Assembly: GCF_038442745.1 (NCBI RefSeq)
Contig: NZ_JARVCN010000225.1
Coordinates: 1-33,357 of the forward strand
Length of the DNA: 33,357 bases
Reading direction: 5' to 3'
Source of the DNA: Crocosphaera sp038442745
GTDB taxonomy: Bacteria; Cyanobacteriota; Cyanobacteriia; Cyanobacteriales; Microcystaceae
How positions within the stretch are numbered: the stretch's first letter is position 1; every line of letters begins with the position of its first letter. The translations under genes and the position numbers were made by a program. The notes beneath the pieces are model-generated. The model saw nothing but the letters and a program-made list of their open reading frames with translations, had not been told where the DNA came from and searched no databases. Shown piece by piece: positions 22,142 through 32,018 of this stretch.

Positions 22142-24772
22142 TTAAAACAGATTTTCTCTTTCCAGTAAAGCTTCTGCATCCTTACTCGAAAGAGGACGGG
22201 AAAATATATAACCTTGACCGTATTCACATTCTAGCTTTGTTAAAATATTTTGCTGGTTTTCCGTTTCAATACCCTCAGCAATCACATCAAAATTCAAATT
22301 ATGACCTAAAGAAATAATCGTTTGTACAATTTGAATGTACTTGTGACTATCTTCTTTCTCTTCCATACGTTCCACAAAAGATTTATCCACTTTTAAAGTA
22401 TCCACAGGAAGACGATGTAAATAACTTAAAGACGAATAACCAGTCCCAAAATCGTCAATACTTAAGCGTAATCCTAACTCTTTGAGACGCTTTAGTAGTC
22501 CGATGGACTCTTCAACATTATCCATCATCATACTTTCGGTGATTTCTAATTTTAAGCGATTCCCTTCAATACCAGTTGCATCAATAATAGTCTTGATTTG
22601 CTCAACTAAGTTTGGTTCGCAAAATTGACGACTAGATAGATTCACACTCATAATTAAAGCAGAATCTCGGGGAAACTTATGGTGCCAGTCGCGAATCTGA
22701 CGACAAGCTTTGTCTAAAATCCATTCTCCCAAAGAAACAATTAATCCTGTTTCTTCGGCCACAGGAATAAAATCCCCCGGAGAAACAAACCCTCGAGTTT
22801 TGGAATTCCAACGAACCAAAGCTTCAAAACCGGCTATTTGTTGTGTTTTCAGAGAAAATATGGGTTGATAGTACAATTCAAATTCTTTGTGTTTCAACGC
22901 CGATTCTAAATCCTGTTCTAAACGCCAACGTTTTCCTGCTTGGGTTTCCATTTTTGGTTCAAAAATTTTGGGACGAGGTGAGTTGATTTCTTTTGCTCTG
23001 TGCATAGCAATATCTGCATAACGGAGTAACTCTGATCCGTGAAAGTTCTCCCCTATCTCCTCCAAAGAAATTCCCACCGTTACAGTAGTACAAATTTCTT
23101 GCCCTCGCCAAGATAGAGATTGATTTAAAACTTTTTGTAATTTTTCAGCAAACTTCATTACCTCTTGCTTATCCCTAACGGATTTTAACCAGATGGCAAA
23201 CTCATCCCCTCCAACTCGTCCTAAATGATCTTGAGAATTACACTGAAACTGCTTTAGTTGTTGTTGCAGACGTTGGGAGATACTTATTAATAAATGATCT
23301 CCAGCTTGATGAGATAAACCATCATTAATGGTTTTAAAGCGATTAATATCAATAAATAGAACCGCCACTAATTCTGATGATTGGGACTTTTTTTTCTGAT
23401 TCAGTCGTTGTAATTGCCTTTCTAAAGCTCGTCTGTTAGCGAGTCCGGTTAGGGGATCGTGATAGGCTTGATAAACGGTTTTATAAGCCAAAATACAGGT
23501 TCCTGATATCAAAAAACTGAGTAGAGATGGAACAAAAGGAACCCAACCTGACTGGATAAATAGAAAGAAACAAATGCCCCATAATCCTGCCACTAATAAG
23601 ATGACATTCCGTCCTAATATCCAGATACTTTGCGATCGCCAAACCACTACCCATCCTAACAAAGACCAGAACACAATCCAGAGCAATTCTATGGCTTCGG
23701 GTAAAAACCAAAAAGCTCTTTCTCCTCGGGTAATTGTCCTTAAAAGTTGACTGATAATTTGTCCGTGGATTTCTACCCCAGGCATTTCAAAATTATCTGT
23801 TTCTGTGGCACTATAGGGAGTTGGAAAAGTATCTTTTTCTGCGATGCTTGTTACCCCAACTAAAACAATTTTATCTTTTACTAAATTTTCGTCAAAATTA
23901 CCGTTTAAAATATCTTGTAAAGAGATTACTTGGGCAATTTTTTTGGAGGGATATTTGATTAATATTTGCCAACCAAATGCCTCAGATTCAGGAAGAATAT
24001 AACCTCCAGAATTATTTTTCAGTCGAGGAAGCTTTTGTGAGTTTATTTCTAGGGAGTTAGAGCTAACTGTTAGAAATTGATTCTGCTCATTATTCAAATA
24101 CTTCCGTACAATTTGCAAAGCAAAAGAATATTCTTTTAGTTTTCCTGAAGGAGATTCCACATACAAAAAAGTTCGACGTACTACATTATCAGTATCGATA
24201 GGTAAATCACTAAATCCCACTCTATTTTTAGGAACATTCTCAGGGGGACGAATCCCAGGATCGTCTTTATGGGTAGGAAGTTGTTTGACAACAATAATAT
24301 TATCTTTTTCTAGAGCTTGTTTCAAAGCATCGGTTCCTGGAGATTGAGGGATATCTCGATAAATATCAAGACCAATTACTTGAGGACTATAACGTTGTAA
24401 TTGATTCAAAAGTTTGGCTATTACTTCATCAGATAAAGGCCATTGATTTTGTTCTTTAATATCTGCTTCGTCAACCCCAACAATTAACAAACGAGGATCA
24501 GAACTTTCCCGCGAACTTAGTCTCACCATTTGGTCATAAGCAACTAATTCCAAAAATTGTAACTTTCCTGTTTGTCTGACAGCAATAATTCCTACAGCCA
24601 CTAAAAGAGTTGAAAGGAGGATAGAATACCAAGGCATAAACTGATGTTGATGCCATTTGTTAAGTCGATTGTTACCCAGATTAACAGGAATATCCCTAGT
24701 TTCTTGAGAAGACAACTCTTTATTATTGTTAACGAGAAAAGAACGAATTACTCGATATAACTTACTAAACAC
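22142..24772 (-). CDS. CHASE2-GGDEF-EAL cyclic-di-GMP signalling protein
   Basis: The 876-residue protein has an N-terminal helix (48-67), an extracytoplasmic CHASE2 sensor (about 75-345, with VDE-x-D and IGLDIYRDIP segments), three helices (about 355-435), a GGDEF domain and an EAL domain. Both catalytic cores look intact: GGDEF at 521-525, and EAL at 650-652 within FEALVRW, followed by NLSSRQF, LEITES, DDFGTGYSSL and EGIE. It may therefore make and degrade c-di-GMP, with the net direction set by the CHASE2 signal. It is divergent from the DUF928 gene across a 281-base gap and sits between glycosyltransferase groups, so control of surface polysaccharide is a fair inference. Confidence 0.95.
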   Translation of the reverse strand: MFSKLYRVIRSFLVNNNKELSSQETRDIPVNLGNNRLNKWHQHQFMPWYSILLSTLLVAVGIIAVRQTGKLQFLELVAYDQMVRLSSRESSDPRLLIVGVDEADIKEQNQWPLSDEVIAKLLNQLQRYSPQVIGLDIYRDIPQSPGTDALKQALEKDNIIVVKQLPTHKDDPGIRPPENVPKNRVGFSDLPIDTDNVVRRTFLYVESPSGKLKEYSFALQIVRKYLNNEQNQFLTVSSNSLEINSQKLPRLKNNSGGYILPESEAFGWQILIKYPSKKIAQVISLQDILNGNFDENLVKDKIVLVGVTSIAEKDTFPTPYSATETDNFEMPGVEIHGQIISQLLRTITRGERAFWFLPEAIELLWIVFWSLLGWVVVWRSQSIWILGRNVILLVAGLWGICFFLFIQSGWVPFVPSLLSFLISGTCILAYKTVYQAYHDPLTGLANRRALERQLQRLNQKKKSQSSELVAVLFIDINRFKTINDGLSHQAGDHLLISISQRLQQQLKQFQCNSQDHLGRVGGDEFAIWLKSVRDKQEVMKFAEKLQKVLNQSLSWRGQEICTTVTVGISLEEIGENFHGSELLRYADIAMHRAKEINSPRPKIFEPKMETQAGKRWRLEQDLESALKHKEFELYYQPIFSLKTQQIAGFEALVRWNSKTRGFVSPGDFIPVAEETGLIVSLGEWILDKACRQIRDWHHKFPRDSALIMSVNLSSRQFCEPNLVEQIKTIIDATGIEGNRLKLEITESMMMDNVEESIGLLKRLKELGLRLSIDDFGTGYSSLSYLHRLPVDTLKVDKSFVERMEEKEDSHKYIQIVQTIISLGHNLNFDVIAEGIETENQQNILTKLECEYGQGYIFSRPLSSKDAEALLERENLF

Positions 24773-25053
24773 TACAGTTTTGATGAATAAGTAAACAAAT
24801 AAAGCGATAGATTGCCCAGAAATACTTTCTCGTGCTTATGAAAGGGTACGGTTAATTGGAAAAGGCGGTGTGATTGTAATCACAGTTCAGGTAAAAAGCT
24901 GGACGAAAAACAACGGTAGAGAGTAAGATTATGGCAGGAGTGAATTGAAGATATTAAGTTAATTATTACATCTAATGTCGAAGGATTAGTGTTAGCACCC
25001 AATTATTTCAGAAATTGTCAGCAACTATAGTAATTAATAAGGACATTAAAGTC
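24773..25053. other. Divergent intergenic region
   Basis: The 281-base gap holds the promoters of the CHASE2-GGDEF-EAL gene (leftward) and the DUF928 gene (rightward). It includes a TGTGATTGTAATCACAG palindrome-like stretch near 24870-24886: the arms TGTGATT and AATCACA flank GT. This resembles a CRP/SYCRP1-type dyad but with a shorter spacer than TGTGA-N6-TCACA. I see no gene. Confidence 0.5.
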
Positions 25054-25923
25054 ATGCTTAATCAGAAATCTATTAAAATCACCACAAGGGTAATGACTTT
25101 AGTTACCCTCGCTTTACTATCTTTTCCTAATATAGGGCTTACCCAAACCACAAATACAAATAACGATGGCAATAGTAACGAAGAAGAAGAATCCATCGTA
25201 GGTAGTATTCCTGACCGACGTAAAGGGGGTGCAAGTCGGAGTCTAACTACGCCTCAAGATAGTAAAGATGATGAGAACAATGAGAATGAAGAAATTGTTC
25301 AAGCACCACAAAGACGCAAACCAGCAGCCAGTCGCAATGATAGCCAGTGTAACTTTAATCCTCAAGAATTGGTTGCTTTAATTCCTGAAAATCTCCAAGG
25401 TAAAACCACAACGTCTTCCCCCACTTTATACTTTTCTGTACCAGCTATTGCAGCCAACATAGAGATAGAATTCGTTTTACGCGGTCCCCAAGATGAGTTA
25501 ATCGAAAAACAAACCTTCTCTGGTAAAGGAAGGGCGGGAATTATGGGCTTAAAATTGGGTGCAGTTCCTGATGTTTCTACCACTAACCCCAATAGTAGTT
25601 ACCATTGGTATTTATCGGTAATTTGTAACCAAGGCGATCGAGCCGATGATATTGTAGTCGAAGGGTTACTTCAACCAGTTGTTCTCGATTCTAATCAACA
25701 ACAACAACTGGCAACCGCTACATCGGAACAGAGAATCCAACTTTATGAAACTCACGATCTTTGGCACGAAAAACTAGACGCTTTAGCCACAATTAAGCGA
25801 TCGCAACCCCAAGATTATCAAGCATCTCAAGAACTGAGACAGTTACTGCAATCAGTGAGATTAGATCCTAGCATTGGAGAAAAGCCCCTATTAGACACTC
25901 AAATCCTCAGCTTAAACCACTAA
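25054..25923 (+). CDS. Secreted DUF928 domain protein
   Basis: The first 30 residues form a signal peptide (basic start, hydrophobic VMTLVTLALLSF core, cleavage near LTQT). An acidic, low-complexity linker with two DRRK/QRRKP-x-ASR motifs follows, then the DUF928 domain (about residues 95-285): a Cys in the opening segment, LVALIPE, PTLYFSVP, EFVLRGPQDE, YHWYLSVICNQ with the second Cys, and a helical end around LYETHDLWHEKLDAL. DUF928 is a cyanobacterial family of exported proteins of unknown role, commonly found near CHASE2-containing regulators, as here. I chose the ATG at 25054 because it starts directly at the signal peptide; an upstream TTG at 25015 would add 13 polar residues. Its stop overlaps the convergent wecG-like gene by 4 bases. 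Confidence 0.88.
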   Translation: MLNQKSIKITTRVMTLVTLALLSFPNIGLTQTTNTNNDGNSNEEEESIVGSIPDRRKGGASRSLTTPQDSKDDENNENEEIVQAPQRRKPAASRNDSQCNFNPQELVALIPENLQGKTTTSSPTLYFSVPAIAANIEIEFVLRGPQDELIEKQTFSGKGRAGIMGLKLGAVPDVSTTNPNSSYHWYLSVICNQGDRADDIVVEGLLQPVVLDSNQQQQLATATSEQRIQLYETHDLWHEKLDALATIKRSQPQDYQASQELRQLLQSVRLDPSIGEKPLLDTQILSLNH

Positions 25924-26648
25924 GAACCGTAAAAAAAGGATTTAAGAAAAAATTGGGGTAACACCAACATTCTCCGCCAACGCCAAGGTTCTTGATAAAG
26001 ACGATATAACCATTCTAGGTTATTGTTTCGTAACCAACCTGGTGCGCGACTTTTTGTACCTGACCAAATATCGAAACTGCCCCCAACTCCTACCCAAATG
26101 GACTGGGGGCATAATTGTCTATTTTCACGAATCCATACCTCTTGGCGAGGAACTCCCAACCCCACGAAAATTAAGCGGGGTTGTTGTACTTTTAAGGTAT
26201 TTTTCCAGGTTTCTTGTTCTTCTGGGGAGAGATAACCGTGAGAGGTAATAATGTTAATTTGAGGGAGTTTGCTTCGCCATTGGGTAGCGGCAGCTTCTGT
26301 TACCCCAGGTTTCCCCCCATAAAAAGCGATGACATTTTCTTGACTTTGATTAGCCAACGCTTCGATTAAAGATTGGGATAATTCAATTCCGGGACACCGT
26401 TGCTGTTGTTGTCCCCTCATTTTTAGATAAATAACCACACCGGCTCCATCAGGAATAACTAAATCCGCTTCTTTGATAATTTGACTTATCAGAGGGTCTT
26501 TTTCAGCCAGCATGGCCATTTCTGCGTTGATAGTGACTACATGAATCCCTTGACCTTCTTCGAGACATTGTAGTAGCCAATGGGTGTAGTTATTGGATAA
26601 ATGAACTGGTAAACCAAAAACAGGAAAGGTTTTAGGGGAGGTGAGCAT
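25920..26648 (-). CDS. WecG/TagA/CpsF family glycosyltransferase
   Basis: A 242-residue GT26 enzyme of the type that adds N-acetylmannosaminyl or related residues to a polyprenyl-linked acceptor at the inner membrane face. Motifs: VVTINAEM (37-44), the catalytic-type Asp D67 in IPDGAG, R84-CPG with the conserved Arg, YGG, LIFVGLGVPRQE, and GVGGSFDIWSG. The C-terminal basic, aromatic tail (EWLYRLYQEPWRWRRM) fits the membrane-docking appendage known for TagA. It is the last gene of the minus-strand set with the two polytopic proteins upstream (70-base gap). The stop codon overlaps the convergent DUF928 stop (CTAA, 25920-25923), and no terminator separates the two. Confidence 0.93.
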   Translation of the reverse strand: MLTSPKTFPVFGLPVHLSNNYTHWLLQCLEEGQGIHVVTINAEMAMLAEKDPLISQIIKEADLVIPDGAGVVIYLKMRGQQQQRCPGIELSQSLIEALANQSQENVIAFYGGKPGVTEAAATQWRSKLPQINIITSHGYLSPEEQETWKNTLKVQQPRLIFVGLGVPRQEVWIRENRQLCPQSIWVGVGGSFDIWSGTKSRAPGWLRNNNLEWLYRLYQEPWRWRRMLVLPQFFLKSFFYGS

Positions 26649-26718
26649 AATTTCCCTTGAATAACTGTGGAGAGTTTAAACAAACTCGTGACTAGTAGAG
26701 TTCGGAGACGAGGAAAAA

Positions 26719-28842
26719 TTAATTTTTAGAACGGCTAAAATTGTGCAAAATTATTAAACCAATCAATCCTAACCAAGCTAAACTACTAATCCAGTTAGCC
26801 CAGGCTAAACCATGAAATGTAGAGCGAATAGTGTAGGTTCCTGGTTTGAGATCTACTCCAGTTAAATTATAGTCTCGATAATGAACCGCAGAAATTTTGT
26901 AAAATCGCTGATCATTGACCCAAACTTTCAACATATCGGGATAATATAAGACCGGTAACTGGACAATGTTTGCGTCTTCTGAGACAGTAATCTCACAAAC
27001 CGTACTAACTCCTTGTTGCTGGCAGTTATCTTCTGTTTCCTTGACAGGAATTAGAGTATGTTTGGGTAACATTCCGTCTAAGAACAGTTCCTTAACTCGA
27101 ATATTTAAGGGTTTGCCGTCCCGAGTTCCCCCTTGAACCACGAATTTTAAGCCAAAATCCTTGCTTTCTTCAGGGAGAGATGGAAAAGGAACCTCACCTT
27201 TTAATTCTCGGGAAACGAGGGGAAAAGCACCCACAACTTTGCCATCAATTTGAACCTCTAAGGTAGCAGTATCGGCGATATTTTCTAGGGGTACTTCTCC
27301 TTCTATGAAAAGGACAGGGTTTTCTCCATCTTCCCAAGCAGGATAGCGTAATTCCGCTTCTAATAGTAGGGGATGATTAACAAAGGTGTTCCAAGTACCA
27401 TACCCAGGAATCCAGCCGGGATGTAGAAGGGGTAGTTCTGCTTTACCGTATAAAGTTCGGATGGGGGGACGGTAGAGATAGTCCAATGCACCGGAGTATC
27501 TAAATAGGGGTTCTTGCTTTAATTGATCAACGGTTAGGGTTCCTTTGGCTGGAGGAAGCCAAGGGCGACTAGCTAAGACAATAACTAGGATACCAATAAC
27601 TAAATGACGGCGATCGAGTCTTCTGCGAAAGATTAACACCGTAGCATAAGCGGTTAACAATCCTCCAGCCCACATTACATGGGTAAGAAAGCGGAAAGTA
27701 AACTGAGTAACCCACAGTTGACGGGGTAAAATACTCCAAATATCTATGGGACTCCAGGTTAAAAACAAAGCAACCCCAAAAACCCACAGTAAACCTAACA
27801 TATAGGGGCGAGTTTGTTGTAATTTGGGGGGCAAAGAGGGGGAAAAATAATGATAGTAAATGGTTACGCCCCAAGCTGCTAATAAAATCCACCCTACCGC
27901 CGGATGTAAACCGTAAGTAGCGGCTAAACCGGTTTGTGAGGGTTCGGGGGGTAAGGAGGTGGGAGATAATAAGTTGGCAATGGGTGTGTAATTATTGGTG
28001 TCAAAAGGGTTAATAACGTTGATTTGTTTACGGATGGAAAGGTAGGGAGAAATAAAGACAACTGGTGCTAGAAAATAAAATCCCAATAACCATCCTAAAC
28101 CGTATCCTTGAAGCGGCGGAATTAAACGGGTGAATCTAAAGTCTGTTTTTCGGGTTTTAATAACAACAACTAGAGCTAAAAGAGCAATAAATAAAGTTCC
28201 GTAAACAAAGGTGATGATATGGGTAACTGCTAAACAGAACCAACTGATAGCACTGAGTATTAAATAACTTCGTTTTCCCGTTAGGTAGCATTGTATGACG
28301 TAGTATATAACCACGGGCAAAATACCTTGGGCAATGGCTTCTGTAAAGGCTCCTCTAGCATGAATATTGTTCAAAAAATAAGGAGCAGAAATATAGGTAA
28401 TACCACCCAAAACTGATGCGATACGTGATTTTGTTAGTTTAAAGCCTAAGCGGTAAATATAAAATCCGCCAATAGTTAAAGCAATAATAATTACTAATTT
28501 ATAAGCTTTGTAAGGATTAGTTGGGGTAACTAATTTATAAAACCAACCACCGATAAAATAGGGTAGTTGACTGTAAAATTGAAACCCTGGATAACGCCAA
28601 CCATTGCCTTCTGCCGGTGCAACTCTTAGGGGAAATTGCCCCTCAATAATTGCTGTTCTTGCTTGAGCAATATAACCAACATGGGAAGCAGTATCATTAA
28701 AGCTTCCATTGATGATTTTTGATGAGGCCATAGGGGCCATCAGTGATAAGGCTATTACACTATATAAGATTGCAATTCCTACTGCAATACGGTGCTTATA
28801 TAGCCATTCGTTGAATGATTTTATGATGTCTTTTGGTGTCAT
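26719..28842 (-). CDS. Polytopic membrane protein, GT-C-like
   Basis: The 707-residue protein has one helix at about 20-40, then many helices up to about 430, a periplasmic beta-rich domain (about 450-670) and a final helix near the C-terminus. The first loop holds ND50-x-x-x-H54 and an aromatic RYPGFQFYSQLPYF segment, the place where GT-C glycosyltransferases carry their catalytic acid. The overall layout matches YfhO-like or oligosaccharyltransferase-like proteins, often annotated as 6-pyruvoyl-tetrahydropterin synthase-related membrane proteins. A role in transferring a sugar from a polyprenyl carrier is likely but not shown. It starts 14 bases after the stop of the upstream GT-C gene, so they are co-transcribed. 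Confidence 0.78.
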   Translation of the reverse strand: MTPKDIIKSFNEWLYKHRIAVGIAILYSVIALSLMAPMASSKIINGSFNDTASHVGYIAQARTAIIEGQFPLRVAPAEGNGWRYPGFQFYSQLPYFIGGWFYKLVTPTNPYKAYKLVIIIALTIGGFYIYRLGFKLTKSRIASVLGGITYISAPYFLNNIHARGAFTEAIAQGILPVVIYYVIQCYLTGKRSYLILSAISWFCLAVTHIITFVYGTLFIALLALVVVIKTRKTDFRFTRLIPPLQGYGLGWLLGFYFLAPVVFISPYLSIRKQINVINPFDTNNYTPIANLLSPTSLPPEPSQTGLAATYGLHPAVGWILLAAWGVTIYYHYFSPSLPPKLQQTRPYMLGLLWVFGVALFLTWSPIDIWSILPRQLWVTQFTFRFLTHVMWAGGLLTAYATVLIFRRRLDRRHLVIGILVIVLASRPWLPPAKGTLTVDQLKQEPLFRYSGALDYLYRPPIRTLYGKAELPLLHPGWIPGYGTWNTFVNHPLLLEAELRYPAWEDGENPVLFIEGEVPLENIADTATLEVQIDGKVVGAFPLVSRELKGEVPFPSLPEESKDFGLKFVVQGGTRDGKPLNIRVKELFLDGMLPKHTLIPVKETEDNCQQQGVSTVCEITVSEDANIVQLPVLYYPDMLKVWVNDQRFYKISAVHYRDYNLTGVDLKPGTYTIRSTFHGLAWANWISSLAWLGLIGLIILHNFSRSKN

Positions 28843-28856
28843 ATAGTTTGATAAAT

Positions 28857-30677
28857 TTAGCTGATTTTATAAACAAAAATAATATCGTTTCGAGAGTAAA
28901 TTGGTTGAATGTTGATTAGAAAATTCCAATTTTCAGAAGCAATAGGGTTGGTTTCTTTGTGAGCATAAATTTTTTGTTTGACAGTGCTATCGATGAGTAA
29001 ATACTGATAAGGTAGTTGGGCAATTATTTCTGTTTCTGGATTGAATCTAGGTGGGGCATAATAGGATTCAATATTAATAGAATAGCTTTGTATTTTACTT
29101 AGTAAATCTAGGTATTGGACAAAACCGATGTTAACACCAAAAAGTTGATAAGTAATGGCATTGTTATTATCCTTCGGCAACAAGTTGTTGTTTAGGAGAT
29201 ATTTTACTGCTTGTTCGGTTTCTTGTCCCCAATTAATGGTTGAATCATCGGTTAATTTCCATTTTTCTTGACTCCAAAGTGGGTTAACATAGCTCAAAGA
29301 TTGAGAAATTCCTACTATTCCTAAGTAAACATAAAGGGTTAATGAACATATTAAGACGTATTTTTGCCATTTATGTTTCAAAACGACTGTTAAACTAGCG
29401 ATTAAAAGATAAACAAATAAAATAATAGGATAAAAATATCGATAACCAATAATATTGCGGCTATCGTGAATCAACCAAAAATAAATCAGAGGATAAGCAG
29501 TGGCTAAAATAATTAAAGGAAGGTTTTGTTTATTGATATAATTTTTGATTGCCTGTTTCTCAGAAACTATTTTATAGACTGTTATCAATATCAGAAATAG
29601 TCCTATTATAAATAGACCAGGATTTTCTTTAAACCAAAAAATTTTAGCTAAATATTCCAAAGAAATTATAGGAACAAATTGCCCATTCCAAAATGGTTCT
29701 CTGATTCCTCCTGCTGTACTCAAATTCATCTTTATTCCGTCAATATAAGCCCCAAAATTATTGATAATCGATTTATTGAGTAAATTACCAAATGCCCAAC
29801 GATACATTAAAATAGTTAAAACTACCTGTACAGCTAGGCTTAATATGCTTAATGTTAAGAATCTAATTAGACTGCTTATTTTCTTTTGTTTGAATAAGTA
29901 AAAGCTGATCAAAGAGTAAGTCAATAATGTGATAGGGAGTAAAATTAAATTACTAAACTTGGCATTAAGTGCTACAAACAAGCAAAGAGTAAAAATGAAA
30001 AAGTGAGTCTCCAAAAATTTCTGATTACCATCAATAGTTGTCTGATAAATAGCCATCAAAGTCAGTATTGATAGTACAGCATACACACTGACACTCACAT
30101 CGAAAGCAATTAAAAAGTTATGACTATAAAAACTTGGGGAAAAAATATATAAAATAAGGAAAACTATGGAAATTTTAAACGGTAATTTCTTAAATATAAA
30201 AGTATATAAATATAACCAGATAAAAATGAAAGAGTTGAAAAATAAATAAGGTAACCGTAAATCAAATAATAGTTTATGAAAAGTCTCGGGATTCTCCATC
30301 AAAAGATTATAACCTAGATTAAAAGCCGCTAAACGGGCTTCGATACTTTCCTGCCCACTAACAATATTAATACTAGGGACTGTAAGATTGTATTCAGGAT
30401 AAAATACACTAATAATTAGAGAATTAATTAACTTAAAAAATAGAGGATGTTCTTGATTTAATCCTAACCCTTGAGTATAAGCGTAAGCAGCACCAATATA
30501 AGCAGACTCATCTGAAGTAATAGAGGTTTGACTGATCAAATAAATACCAATAATATAATAAACAATTATTAAAAATACGAATGCTAACTGTCTATCAAAT
30601 TGCTTAAAACTGAAACATTTAAACCTCATAAAATTTTGATTACCGAAGATTAGTGTATTTTGAATACTAGGGATCAT
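28857..30677 (-). CDS. GT-C (PMT/ArnT-type) membrane glycosyltransferase
   Basis: A polytopic protein of about 606 residues with roughly eleven helices and a short soluble C-terminal domain. After the first helix comes SDE (D56, E57) in TSDESAYIGAA and an EHP (76-78) further on, the paired acidic motifs of GT39/GT83-type enzymes that use polyprenyl-phosphate sugars. The acceptor cannot be read from sequence. I take the ATG at 30677 as the start; a GTG three codons upstream and an ATG sixteen codons downstream are alternatives, and none has a convincing ribosome binding site. It is the first gene of the minus-strand glycan set and is notably AT-rich to the eye, with no HIP1 site. Confidence 0.82.
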   Translation of the reverse strand: MIPSIQNTLIFGNQNFMRFKCFSFKQFDRQLAFVFLIIVYYIIGIYLISQTSITSDESAYIGAAYAYTQGLGLNQEHPLFFKLINSLIISVFYPEYNLTVPSINIVSGQESIEARLAAFNLGYNLLMENPETFHKLLFDLRLPYLFFNSFIFIWLYLYTFIFKKLPFKISIVFLILYIFSPSFYSHNFLIAFDVSVSVYAVLSILTLMAIYQTTIDGNQKFLETHFFIFTLCLFVALNAKFSNLILLPITLLTYSLISFYLFKQKKISSLIRFLTLSILSLAVQVVLTILMYRWAFGNLLNKSIINNFGAYIDGIKMNLSTAGGIREPFWNGQFVPIISLEYLAKIFWFKENPGLFIIGLFLILITVYKIVSEKQAIKNYINKQNLPLIILATAYPLIYFWLIHDSRNIIGYRYFYPIILFVYLLIASLTVVLKHKWQKYVLICSLTLYVYLGIVGISQSLSYVNPLWSQEKWKLTDDSTINWGQETEQAVKYLLNNNLLPKDNNNAITYQLFGVNIGFVQYLDLLSKIQSYSINIESYYAPPRFNPETEIIAQLPYQYLLIDSTVKQKIYAHKETNPIASENWNFLINIQPIYSRNDIIFVYKIS

Positions 30678-30887
30678 TCTTACCACAAGTTAAGTCTTTT
30701 GTCAAAAAAATATGATACGATATCCATAAAATTAAAGTACAAAAGTACCGAAATAACCTACTTGTAGAGAGTTAATACCTGTGTTAACCTACCCTAAAAG
30801 GTTTCTCAGGAACTTACAACATAGGAATAAGAGTCTTATAATTGAACCTTTAGCTAAACTTTCCCATATAGGCAAATTACCTCAACT

Positions 30888-31763
30888 ATGGCAATTAAAG
30901 ATTATCTAATTAATAAACTACGCAGAATCTTAGGAATTATTGATATTTTAGCTGCCCTTGATCAAGTTTTAAAAGATCAAAAAAGGGAGTTAGTTAAAGA
31001 ATTACTCAGTCAGATTAAATCCGGAAGTATTGTAGAATGTTGTATCAATGGAGTTGAACTTTTAACTCCTATTGAACCGTTACAGGTTTATCGACATTGT
31101 GTATCCCCTAATGCAGAACAAAAACTCAATTTTTCTGTTGAAAATCATTGCGCTAAGTGGTTAACTTCCTATCTAAACTATGGAGATACTGTACTAGATG
31201 TTGGGGCTGCTTTTGGAGTAATTAGTTTTCCCATAGCTAAAGCAGTTGGCAAAAAAGGTCATGTTTATGCCTTTGAACCTGCCAAAAATACTCAAGACAT
31301 TTTACAAAAAATTTTAAACCTTAATAACCTTTCCAATATTACTTTAGTTCCCCAGGCTATTTCCGATCGCCCTGGGGTGGAAAAATTTATCGAATATAGT
31401 CAAGATAACGACTCTTCTTGGGCTTCAGACACATCTACACTAGCATCAGATAATGATTTTGAGCCAAACAAAAAATTCATAACCTACGAAGTTTCGGTGA
31501 CAACTTTGGACGAATATGTAACAGAAAATGCTCTGGAACCATCAGCTATAAAAATGGACATAGAAGGATTTGAATTCTATGCTTTACAAGGGGCTAAACA
31601 AACCCTAGAAAAATATTTACCTTACCTCTGTATCGATATTCATGCCGATGTTAAAACAGGAAAATCTTCCCTAGTTGAAATAGAACCTTTCTTACAATCT
31701 TTAGGTTATCATATAACAATGGAAGAACACACACTCTATGCTATTCCCAACCATAAAAAATAG
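30888..31763 (+). CDS. FkbM family methyltransferase
   Basis: A 291-residue SAM-dependent O-methyltransferase. The Rossmann core is clear: VLDVGAAFG at 103-110 (motif I, SAM-binding glycines), HVYAFEP with the acidic E130 that holds the ribose, a KMDIEGFEF segment characteristic of FkbM, and an IDIHADV strand after it. FkbM enzymes methylate hydroxyls on sugars and polyketides, and many act on surface glycans, which fits the surrounding genes. The N-terminal 60 residues are helical and outside the conserved core. It is divergent from the GT-C gene (about 210 bases) and 255 bases from the next methyltransferase. Confidence 0.92.
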   Translation: MAIKDYLINKLRRILGIIDILAALDQVLKDQKRELVKELLSQIKSGSIVECCINGVELLTPIEPLQVYRHCVSPNAEQKLNFSVENHCAKWLTSYLNYGDTVLDVGAAFGVISFPIAKAVGKKGHVYAFEPAKNTQDILQKILNLNNLSNITLVPQAISDRPGVEKFIEYSQDNDSSWASDTSTLASDNDFEPNKKFITYEVSVTTLDEYVTENALEPSAIKMDIEGFEFYALQGAKQTLEKYLPYLCIDIHADVKTGKSSLVEIEPFLQSLGYHITMEEHTLYAIPNHKK

Positions 31764-32001
31764 TAGTTAGAAAATAATTTTAACTATAAATTGTTCCGAT
31801 AATTTCATTGAATCTGGTCTAGAAAAAACAAAACAATATACAAGAAATTAATCATTAATTTTTCAAACCATAAGTTACCGATTTTTAATTTTTCAAAAAC
31901 CAAATCTGATAAAAATTATGTTCATGACTTAAAAAAAATAACTTATGCTAAAAAAAAATCTACATAAATGGTTTAATACTTGAATACATATTCCATCACC
32001 C

Positions 32002-32006
32002 AGGAG
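32002..32006 (+). promoter_or_regulatory. AGGAG ribosome binding site for the C-methyltransferase
   Basis: AGGAG lies 12 bases before the TTG at 32019 and is the only Shine-Dalgarno-like motif near the gene. The TTG at 31980 has none. Upstream in the same frame an ATG (31968) is cut off by TAA after one codon, so the start must lie later. Confidence 0.5.
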
Positions 32007-32018
32007 AGAACATTAACC

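Noticed and set aside
31855..31902. Direct repeat TTAATTTTTCAAA (30-bp period) upstream of the C-methyltransferase
   Set aside because: Real but very AT-rich in an AT-rich gap, so likely chance; kept only as a note.
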